Positions 1-5,795 of a stretch of 19,689 bases of DNA are shown here, piece by piece. A program made the translations under genes and the position numbers. The notes under the pieces are model-generated. The model ran no database searches. It was given only the letters and a program-made list of their open reading frames with translations, and was not told the DNA's origin. Source of the DNA: Planctomycetales bacterium (lineage in GTDB: Bacteria > Planctomycetota > SBBH01); the NCBI GenBank assembly GCA_005239795.1, contig SBBH01000193.1:1-19689 (forward strand), given 5' to 3'. Within the stretch, counting starts at the first letter, position 1. Each line of letters opens with the position of its first letter.

Positions 1-1548
1 ATGATCACGCGTCCCCCCCCCCCCCCGTTTTCGATCGGCGTTGCTCATGAAGGTCCTTCGGGGTGCGATGCCGCGATCGTCTGCGTCGCCCGCACGAAGG
101 GGACCGATGGAAACGGCAAGCTCCTCTCCCCAGATCTTCCCGACGCTTTGAAGGCTGAGACGAAGGGGCTCATCGAGGCTGGGATTTTCAAGGCCGAGAC
201 GGGCGAGACCTACGTGCGCGATCTGGGGAGGCGCGCCTCGCCACGCTTTCTGATCCTGACGGGGCTGGGAAGCGAGGGGAGAATGCGTCCCGACCGTCTG
301 CGCTTGGCCGTGGCGGCCGGCGTGCGGCGCACCCGCGCCGGAAACGGCGGAAAGATCACTTCGGCTTGGGCCGCCTGGCCCGCGGCGCTTTCGGCCGAGA
401 CGGCCGCCCGCGCGGCCGCGGAAGGAGCGATTCTCGCGGCCTACACCTACGATTATTTCAAGAGCAAGAAGACCCCGCCGCTCAGACTCAAGAGGATCTC
501 CCTGTACGTTTCGCGCAAGACAGAGATAGACGCCGCCAAGCGGGGGCTCACGACCGGCCAGATCCTGGCCGAGGCGCAGTGCTTCGCTCGGGACCTCTCG
601 CACGGCCCGGCGAATCATATCACGCCATCGACGGTCGCCGAAAGCGCGCGCCTCTGGGCTAAGAGCAAGGGGCTGCGCTTGCGCATTCTGGGGAAATCCC
701 AGCTCGAGCGGCTGGGGTGCGGCGCCCTTTTGGGAGTTGGCCGCGGCAGCCGCCAGGAAACAAAGCTCATCATCCTCGAGCACCGGCCGCGTGCAAGCAC
801 GAGCCGCAAACAGCGCCCTCTTCTTTTCGTGGGGAAAGGGGTCACTTTCGACACCGGCGGAATCAACATCAAGACGGGCGACGGGATGCACCACATGAAG
901 GCGGACATGGCCGGCTCCGCCGCGGTGATTGCAGCGCTCGGGGCCTGCGCGGATCTCCGGGTCCCTTATCCTGTGATCGGGCTGGCCCCGATGGTCGAAA
1001 ACATGCCGGGCGGAAACGCCCAGCGCCCTGGGGACATCGTCAAATCCCTGTCGGGCTTGACCATCGAGATCTTGAACACCGACGCCGAAGGGCGGCTCGC
1101 CCTGGCCGACGCCATCTCCTACGGCCACCGGTACAAGCCTGCGGCGATCATCGACATTGCCACGCTGACCGGCGCCTGCGCGGCGGCCCTGGGGCAGTAC
1201 GCCGCCGGCATCTTCACGGAGGACGCGGGGATCGAGAAGCTTCTGCGCGAGGCGTCGGCACGCTCGGGCGACAAGACCTGGCCCATGCCGATCTGGGAGG
1301 AATATAAGACCTCGATGGACAGCGACATCGCTGATCTCAAGAACATCTCAGGAGGTCGCCATGCCGGCGCCACGACCGCGGCGGTATTCCTGTCAAAATT
1401 CGCCTCTCCCTACCGCTGGGCCCATGTCGATATGGCGGGCCCCATGTGGTCGGACACCCCCTCCCCCTTGCAGGTGAAGGGACCCACCGGATACGGCGCG
1501 AAGCTCCTGGCGCAGTTCGCCATCGAGTGGGCGAACTCAGCCCGATAA
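1..1548 (+). CDS. pepA: Leucyl aminopeptidase (M17 family, PepA)
   Basis: A cytosolic M17 dinuclear metallo-aminopeptidase that removes N-terminal residues from peptides; the family works as a hexamer. The 515-residue length fits PepA. The whole active site is visible in the C-terminal domain: metal ligands K279, D284, D302, D361 and E363, and catalytic K291 and R365. Their spacing equals that of E. coli PepA (a constant offset of nine). The NTDAEGRL signature spans residues 359-366. The N-terminal domain (about residues 10-170) is less conserved, as usual. The start is uncertain: the first ATG is base 1 of the window, so the frame may continue upstream, and this ATG is followed at once by a C14 run coding for prolines. 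No ribosome binding site can be checked. It is separated by about 100 bases from a tRNA gene on the same strand. Family identity is near certain; the exact N terminus is not. Confidence 0.96.
   Translation: MITRPPPPPFSIGVAHEGPSGCDAAIVCVARTKGTDGNGKLLSPDLPDALKAETKGLIEAGIFKAETGETYVRDLGRRASPRFLILTGLGSEGRMRPDRLRLAVAAGVRRTRAGNGGKITSAWAAWPAALSAETAARAAAEGAILAAYTYDYFKSKKTPPLRLKRISLYVSRKTEIDAAKRGLTTGQILAEAQCFARDLSHGPANHITPSTVAESARLWAKSKGLRLRILGKSQLERLGCGALLGVGRGSRQETKLIILEHRPRASTSRKQRPLLFVGKGVTFDTGGINIKTGDGMHHMKADMAGSAAVIAALGACADLRVPYPVIGLAPMVENMPGGNAQRPGDIVKSLSGLTIEILNTDAEGRLALADAISYGHRYKPAAIIDIATLTGACAAALGQYAAGIFTEDAGIEKLLREASARSGDKTWPMPIWEEYKTSMDSDIADLKNISGGRHAGATTAAVFLSKFASPYRWAHVDMAGPMWSDTPSPLQVKGPTGYGAKLLAQFAIEWANSAR
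13..26 (+). repeat. Homopolymer C14 tract in the 5' end of pepA
   Basis: Fourteen consecutive C residues follow the fourth codon of pepA and encode five prolines (with the following G). A tract this long is prone to slippage, and a change of one base would take the gene out of frame if translation starts at base 1. It may be a phase-variation tract, a sequencing or assembly length error, or lie upstream of the true start codon. Confidence 0.9.
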
Positions 1549-1630
1549 GCCGCGATCTTTCCCTTCCCGCTGGAATTTCGCGGAGCGTGGGCCGCTCCCT
1601 TCGAATCGCTACAATGCCTGTGCTGAAAGT

Positions 1631-1644
1631 TTGGTGTTTGGTGT
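1631..1644 (+). repeat. Heptad tandem repeat TTGGTGT x2 before tRNA-Ser
   Basis: Two perfect tandem copies of TTGGTGT, followed by a T-rich heptad, lie 11 bases upstream of tRNA-Ser. The same heptad occurs in tandem, in the transcribed orientation, between asnS and gcvPA (8617-8658). This marks it as a dispersed element of the genome and not a local accident. It may lie in the tRNA promoter region; I see no convincing -35/-10 pair. Confidence 0.8.
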
Positions 1645-1655
1645 TTTTCTTAAAT

Positions 1656-1743
1656 GGATGGGTGGCCGAGCGGTTGATGGCGCCGGTCTTGAAAACCGGT
1701 GACGCCCTTGCGGCGTCCGGGGGTTCGAATCCCTCCCCATCCG
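1656..1743 (+). tRNA. tRNA-Ser (anticodon UGA)
   Basis: An 88-base class II tRNA that decodes UCA serine codons. The acceptor stem GGATGGG (1656-1662) pairs perfectly with CCCATCC (1736-1742), and G1743 is the discriminator. The anticodon stem CCGGT/ACCGG (1683-1687/1695-1699) encloses a 7-base loop with anticodon TGA at 1690-1692. The long variable arm, whose core is a GACGCC/GGCGTC stem, is typical of serine tRNAs. The T loop TTCGAAT (1724-1730) sits on a five-pair stem with one G-T pair. The CCA end is not encoded. It is convergent with the barrel gene, whose stop lies about 20 bases away on the other strand. Confidence 0.98.
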
Positions 1744-1764
1744 ATGTCCCACAATCGTAAAATA

Positions 1765-2562
1765 CTAAAATTCGTATGACAGCGTCGCGTAAGGGCCGCT
1801 GTAGACCAGATCCAGTTCCGCATCGTCGGACTCGATCGCGAACCCCAGGTAGCGGTATCCCCCTTTGACGGCGAAACCGTAGAGCCGCCCCACGCCGATC
1901 TCGCCCCGGGCGTCCAGCATGTGCCCCGAGACGTCCGAGAGGTCGATTGCCACCCCCTTGACGCCGGCATAGAACTCGACGGGGCTAATCTTTCCCCGCA
2001 GCGACAGCCCCACCTGCGGGACGGGCGCCTGAACCTCCTCGGTGGTGGAGAGCACGGCGGACTCGATCTCTCCCTCGAAATTAATGAGCTTCGCGCCCAG
2101 AAGCATGTTGACGGAAAAGTCTCCCCACTCCCCCACGAAAGGAATCGGCCGCTCGAAGGTCCCGTCCAGGACCTCGAGCTCCAGGCGCGAGTCGACCGTC
2201 GTCCCGGCGGTATAGGTCGTCCCGTCGAAGACGACCGACTGCGTCAGGTTTCGATTTCCCGTGTTCTTGAGGTTAACCCAGGAAAAATTGAAGCGGTTGG
2301 AGAAGAGCCGAAACCAAACCTCGGCGTCGAGAGCGGTTTTCGAAGTGTCCATGTCGAGGGTGTTCTCGGCATCGATCTTGGTCCCGACGATCGTGCTCGT
2401 GTCGATTGAGATGTCGCCATCGAGATCAACCACCCAGTGGCGAAGTTCTGCCCCGAATCCGAGTCCTGGGGCAGCCTGCAGGATCGGGGCGCCGAGTAAA
2501 AACGCTGACCCGGCAAGCACGGCAGAAACGGCACAAATCCGGTTGCCCAAAGCATGGATCAT
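1765..2562 (-). CDS. Predicted outer-membrane beta-barrel protein
   Basis: A 265-residue exported protein with no family I can name. It begins with a signal peptide: a short N region with R8, a hydrophobic core, and a likely cut after L-Q-A at residues 28-30. The rest alternates polar and hydrophobic residues with many short turns rich in G, D and N. It ends in S-Y-E-F, and a C-terminal phenylalanine is the usual signal for the BAM barrel-insertion machinery. Size and pattern suit a barrel of about 8-12 strands. The start ATG overlaps the stop of the upstream BFN gene by four bases (ATGA). Its strong ribosome site (GAGGAGG) lies inside that gene's glutamate-rich tail, so translation is probably coupled. 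It is the last gene of the four-gene unit that begins with the FHA protein. The function is unknown; it might equally be a small barrel of another type. Confidence 0.75.
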   Translation of the reverse strand: MIHALGNRICAVSAVLAGSAFLLGAPILQAAPGLGFGAELRHWVVDLDGDISIDTSTIVGTKIDAENTLDMDTSKTALDAEVWFRLFSNRFNFSWVNLKNTGNRNLTQSVVFDGTTYTAGTTVDSRLELEVLDGTFERPIPFVGEWGDFSVNMLLGAKLINFEGEIESAVLSTTEEVQAPVPQVGLSLRGKISPVEFYAGVKGVAIDLSDVSGHMLDARGEIGVGRLYGFAVKGGYRYLGFAIESDDAELDLVYSGPYATLSYEF

Positions 2563-3122
2563 GGTTTCTCCTCCTCGTTTTCCTCGTCGCTTGCTTCTGG
2601 GTTGTCGTTTTCGTCCTCTTCCTCTTCCTCAGTTTGGACGTCCTCTCCGTTTCCTTCCCCATCCTCCCAGGATTCCTCGTTCCTCTCCTCAAGTGTGGGT
2701 TGGTTTGGGTCCTGGCCTTCCTCCTTCAGGATTTTCTCCTCGATGAAGATGGGGGCTCCCACCCGCACGGCAAGGGCCACCGCATCGGAGGGGCGGGCAT
2801 CCACGAGGATCGGTTCTTTCTCCGCCTGGAGCACCACCTTGGCGTGGAATGTCCCCCCCGTGGGGGTCGCCACGAACTCGTCGATCAGCACTTTCGTCAC
2901 CTTGGCGCCGAGCCGTTCGATGACGTCGGCCAGGAGATCGTGCGTCATGGGCCGGGGAGGCGCCTCCCCCTGAATTTTGCGGTGGATCGCCAAGGCCTCG
3001 GGCATCCCGATCCAGATGGGCACGAGCCGAGTCCCCTTCTGCTCCCGAAGAACAATGACCTGCGGCCCCCCGGTGGTTTCGGAGATGACGATCTTGCTCA
3101 ATTCCACAGGCACAACAGGCAT
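2559..3122 (-). CDS. BFN-domain (DUF151, bifunctional nuclease family) protein with acidic tail
   Basis: A 187-residue protein. Residues 1-133 match the BFN/DUF151 pattern: V-E-L-S-K-I-V-I at 6-13, Q-V-I-V-L at 21-25, P-I-W-I-G at 35-39 and A-R-P-S-D-A-V-A-L-A at 109-118. The name comes from a plant protein reported to cut DNA and RNA; the role in bacteria is not settled. Residues 134-187 form a low-complexity tail made mostly of E and D, absent from the minimal domain. I chose the ATG at 3122 because it begins the domain directly; the open frame continues upstream into the next gene. No strong ribosome site is seen at this start. A perfect palindrome lies 8 bases upstream. The tail DNA also carries the ribosome site of the downstream barrel gene, which overlaps by 4 bases. 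Confidence 0.88.
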   Translation of the reverse strand: MPVVPVELSKIVISETTGGPQVIVLREQKGTRLVPIWIGMPEALAIHRKIQGEAPPRPMTHDLLADVIERLGAKVTKVLIDEFVATPTGGTFHAKVVLQAEKEPILVDARPSDAVALAVRVGAPIFIEEKILKEEGQDPNQPTLEERNEESWEDGEGNGEDVQTEEEEEDENDNPEASDEENEEEKP

Positions 3123-3130
3123 AGGCACGC

Positions 3131-3147
3131 TGGTAGAAAATCTACCA
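3131..3147. promoter_or_regulatory. Perfect 7-base inverted repeat in the gap before the BFN gene
   Basis: TGGTAGA and TCTACCA are separated by AAA, in the only real gap (50 bases) of the four-gene unit and ending 8 bases before the BFN start codon. It could be a protein-binding operator or, in mRNA, a small hairpin covering the region where a ribosome would bind. No T run follows, so it is not a standard terminator. The function is inferred only. Confidence 0.45.
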
Positions 3148-3172
3148 CACCGCGCGCAAAGCGCACGCAATA

Positions 3173-4042
3173 TTAGCTGTGCAACTTTCGGATGTTCGCG
3201 AGCACGCCTTTCTGATTGTACTTTTTGTCCAGGCGCAGGTAGAGGATCACGGCGTTGGAGTCTTTTGAGTCGATGATCACATGGTAGGGGTTCGGGGCCA
3301 TGAATCCTTCGGGTCCACACGGCGTGTGTCCCACCACGAGGACCTGGCTCTTCACCTTGGCGGCAAACTCCGCCGCCGACGTGGGGGAATAATCACGCCC
3401 CCAGACGAGGTCCTCCAGGATCTCGTCCCGTTCGGTGCGGCTCCCCCGCGAGGCGCTGGCGTCGGCCGGCTTCAGGAATTCGTCGAGCATGAAGCGTCGC
3501 AGGAGTTTTTCCGGCGTCGAATGCGAAAACCAAACGCCTGCGGGCGTGAGAACCCCGATCGGAAGCGATTTCAAGAATTGGAGGCAGCTTTCCCGAAGCT
3601 CTCCGCCGGACTTCCCGAACGCCCCGATCCCTTTTGGACCGAAGACAAGGGGGATGGGCTTGCCGTCTTTCATGATCTCGCGCCCCTGGATCTCGCAAAG
3701 CTCGTGGTTGCCCATGAGGTAGTGGATCCGGTCGATGAACTGGTTTTTGGTGTTGGCCACTTCCAGAAGACACTCGTAGGAGTAGTCCCCCTGGAAATCC
3801 TCGTTGTAGATGTTGTGCACCAACTCGTGCACCACGAGATGGCGCTTCGGGTGGCCCGCCAGATCCGCTGCCTCCAGGATCCGGCGCAGGTTTTCGATGT
3901 TGCCGTGGATGTCGCCCGAGATGATGAGATCCCCCTCGGACGGCAAGACGATCACATCCCCCTTGCGAAACTTGTCGGCGTAGAGGGAACTCGTGGCGTC
4001 CTGGAAGACGGTGATGTCCTGCTTGTACCCCCAGCCGAACAT
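3173..4042 (-). CDS. PPP-like metallophosphatase (calcineurin-like phosphoesterase)
   Basis: A 289-residue soluble protein of the calcineurin-like superfamily, with motifs in PPP phosphatase order: G-D-I-H-G-N (residues 43-48, metal ligands D44 and H46), G-N-H-E (111-114), S-H-S (H174) and V-G-H-T-P (237-241, H239). Where PPP enzymes have the metal-bridging G-D-x-x-D-R-G, this protein reads V-V-H-E-L-V-H-N (70-77). I recall a bacterial subfamily with an x-E-x-x-H variant here, so this is probably a family trait. The ATG at 4042 shares one base with the FHA stop codon, and GGAAGGGAAG lies just upstream; the longer open frame would overlap the FHA gene. The direct pairing with a phosphothreonine-binding FHA protein suggests protein dephosphorylation, but the substrate is unproven. 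Confidence 0.87.
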   Translation of the reverse strand: MFGWGYKQDITVFQDATSSLYADKFRKGDVIVLPSEGDLIISGDIHGNIENLRRILEAADLAGHPKRHLVVHELVHNIYNEDFQGDYSYECLLEVANTKNQFIDRIHYLMGNHELCEIQGREIMKDGKPIPLVFGPKGIGAFGKSGGELRESCLQFLKSLPIGVLTPAGVWFSHSTPEKLLRRFMLDEFLKPADASASRGSRTERDEILEDLVWGRDYSPTSAAEFAAKVKSQVLVVGHTPCGPEGFMAPNPYHVIIDSKDSNAVILYLRLDKKYNQKGVLANIRKLHS

Positions 4043-4734
4043 CAGCTTCCCTTCCGGCGGATGTGGACCTTGAAAACAACGTCTCCCAGCATCACTTCGT
4101 CGCCGTCGGAAAGTTGTGCGATCATCTTCTGTTTTCCGTTGACGAATGTGCCGTTCTTGCTCGAGAGATCTTGAATCCAATAATCGCCCCGGTTCTTGCG
4201 GAAGACCGCGTGTTCCGTGGAAATGCTCATCTCGGTGTCGGGAAAGCTGAGAGCTCCCTCTCCCTCGATTTCGCGGCCGATCAGAAGCTCGCCATGTTCC
4301 AGGCTCATCCGCTGGCCCTGGTAGGTTCCCTTGATGATTTCGACCTCTCCTTCCTGATGGGATTCCTCCTGGACGGAGCCAATCCTGATTCGGAAAGTGA
4401 CCTGGCCGATTTCGATCTCATCCCCATCAGTGAGCGGGATGGTCCCCTTGACGCGCTTTCCCCCGACGTAGGTGCCATTGGTGCTTCCCAGGTCCGTGAG
4501 GGTGTATCCGCGGGAGGTCTTCCGGAAAACCGCATGCTCTCCCGAGATAAATTTGGCCGAATCCGGAAAATTGATGGCGCGCGGCTCATCCAGGCCCCGT
4601 CCCACTTTGATCTCGCCCTCGTCAAGGCTCCATTTCTCCCCCAAGCGGTGCCCCTCGACGATCCAGATCTCTCCGCGCAGGGGGCCTTGATCTTCTCCTG
4701 AAGGTTTTTCCTTGTTTCCGAACAGTCCGAACAT
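4042..4734 (-). CDS. Protein with two FHA domains
   Basis: A 230-residue cytosolic protein with two tandem forkhead-associated domains, modules that bind phosphothreonine peptides. Domain 1 (about 23-115) has G-R at 45-46, S-G-E-H at 64-67 and T-N-G-T at 85-88. Domain 2 (about 132-225) has G-R at 153-154, S-T-E-H at 172-175 and K-N-G-T at 193-196. The residues that contact phosphothreonine in this family are kept in both, so both are likely able to bind. There is no kinase or membrane segment. The start is well supported by AGGAGGGGG just before ATG. It is the first gene of the unit and overlaps the phosphatase gene by one base. It probably acts as the adaptor that brings phosphorylated partners to the phosphatase or senses their state; this is inference from context. 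No Ser/Thr kinase gene is in the window. Confidence 0.93.
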   Translation of the reverse strand: MFGLFGNKEKPSGEDQGPLRGEIWIVEGHRLGEKWSLDEGEIKVGRGLDEPRAINFPDSAKFISGEHAVFRKTSRGYTLTDLGSTNGTYVGGKRVKGTIPLTDGDEIEIGQVTFRIRIGSVQEESHQEGEVEIIKGTYQGQRMSLEHGELLIGREIEGEGALSFPDTEMSISTEHAVFRKNRGDYWIQDLSSKNGTFVNGKQKMIAQLSDGDEVMLGDVVFKVHIRRKGS

Positions 4735-4744
4735 TCCCCCTCCT

Positions 4745-4837
4745 TAGGATTCGCGCAAAAACAACCGATCCATTCTTGTGCAATAGGTCATTTTGATTCT
4801 ATCGTCTTTTCGTCCCACTTTTTTTGCGCGAATCCTA
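4745..4837. repeat. 93-bp inverted-repeat element A (17-bp perfect ends, MITE-like)
   Basis: TAGGATTCGCGCAAAAA (4745-4761) is repeated exactly in inverted form at 4821-4837, around a 59-base AT-rich core without a coding frame. Both outermost dinucleotides are TA, which fits a TA target duplication as left by Tc1/mariner-IS630 type elements. It directly abuts the ribosome site of the FHA gene and may carry or modify its promoter. It could instead be a stem in the leader RNA. Confidence 0.7.
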
Positions 4838-4839
4838 TA

Positions 4840-4931
4840 TAAGGGGCCGTGCAAAAAAGAATCAGAGGTATTCGTTCATGTCCCGTGAGCCCTTCTATCA
4901 AAACACAACAGTTATTCCGCACGGCCCCTTA
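4840..4931. repeat. 92-bp inverted-repeat element B (13-bp perfect ends) at the mtnP stop
   Basis: TAAGGGGCCGTGC (4840-4852) is repeated exactly in inverted form at 4919-4931, around a 66-base core. Only two bases separate it from element A. Its outer TAA is the stop codon of mtnP. One end continues into an A run after GTGC, like the A run after CGCGC in element A. It may be a MITE-like element, or it may act as a large RNA stem-loop after mtnP. Confidence 0.65.
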
Positions 4932-5795
4932 GAAAAGATCCGGAAGGATGTATTTGAGCTTGCGGGCCGTTTCCGCAGGGCGTGCCTCAGGCGCAGTGAT
5001 GACCGCCTTGTGCGTGGCGATAGCGCAGCTGCACGAGCGCGCCGCGGCCGCGAGGGTCCGTGCCGTCGCGCGGATCACGCGCGCGGCATTGACGGCATTC
5101 TTCCCGAGGTTCTGGAAGATCATCTCGGCTGAGACATGCTCGGTCTCGTCACGCCAGCAATCGTAGTCGGTGGACATGCAGACCATGGCGTAGCAGATCT
5201 CGGCCTCCCGCGCGAGCTTCGCCTCGGGCAAGGCGCTCATGTTGATGCAGGATCCTCCCCACGACCGGTAAAGATGGCTTTCGGCCTTTGTCGAGAAAGC
5301 AGGCCCTTCCATGCAGACGAGGGTCGCCGCGGTGTGCACCTTGATCCCCAGTCCCTGGATGGCGGCCAGGAGGTTTTGGCGCAGGCGGGGGCAGAAAGGA
5401 TCCGCAAACCCGGCGTGCGCCACGACACCGTCTCCGAAATAGGTCTGCCTCCTCAGGCGCGTCCGGTCGATCACCTGGTCCGGCACGACGAAATCCAGGG
5501 GGGCGATCTCCTCCTTGAGGCTCCCGACGGCACTGAAAGCGATGATCTGCTCCACCCCGGCCGCTTTCAAGGCGGCGATGTTGGCGTGGGAGTTCACTTC
5601 CGTAGGAAGGATCCGATGACCCCGGCCGTGGCGCGGCAGGAACGCCACCGGAACGCCGCCCACGTCGCAGATCGTGATCGCATCGGAAGGAAGACCCCAG
5701 GGGGTCTCGGGGCGGATCTCGGTGAGGACTTTCACCCCCTCCACCTGGTAGAGGCCGGTCCCGCCGATAACGCCGATCTGTGCCGTGGCGCTCAT
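4929..5795 (-). CDS. mtnP: S-methyl-5'-thioadenosine phosphorylase
   Basis: Cleaves methylthioadenosine, a by-product of polyamine synthesis and other SAM reactions, to adenine and methylthioribose-1-phosphate; it opens the methionine salvage pathway. At 288 residues it has the usual length. Seen near the N terminus: G-G-T-G-L-Y, then R-H-G-R-G-H (phosphate binding), S-H-A-N, S-A-V-G-S-L, M-E-G-P-A-F-S-T and N-M-S. The S-T-D-Y-D-C-W segment has the aspartates that select an adenine base, which separates it from guanosine/inosine phosphorylases. I chose the second ATG (5795): GGGAGG lies 4 bases before it and it overlaps the gcvPB stop by ATGA, whereas the first ATG (5813) has no such site. 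Translational coupling to a glycine decarboxylase gene is unusual. Its stop codon is the end of inverted-repeat element B. Confidence 0.95.
   Translation of the reverse strand: MSATAQIGVIGGTGLYQVEGVKVLTEIRPETPWGLPSDAITICDVGGVPVAFLPRHGRGHRILPTEVNSHANIAALKAAGVEQIIAFSAVGSLKEEIAPLDFVVPDQVIDRTRLRRQTYFGDGVVAHAGFADPFCPRLRQNLLAAIQGLGIKVHTAATLVCMEGPAFSTKAESHLYRSWGGSCINMSALPEAKLAREAEICYAMVCMSTDYDCWRDETEHVSAEMIFQNLGKNAVNAARVIRATARTLAAAARSCSCAIATHKAVITAPEARPAETARKLKYILPDLF

Noticed and set aside
1582..1598. GGAGCG/CGCTCC hairpin after pepA as a terminator.
   Set aside because: The stem is only six pairs and no T run follows.
3811..3832. H-E-L-V-H in the phosphatase looks like an HExxH zinc-protease motif.
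   Set aside because: It lies at the place of the second phosphoesterase motif in a protein with all the other phosphatase motifs, so a protease reading is not supported.
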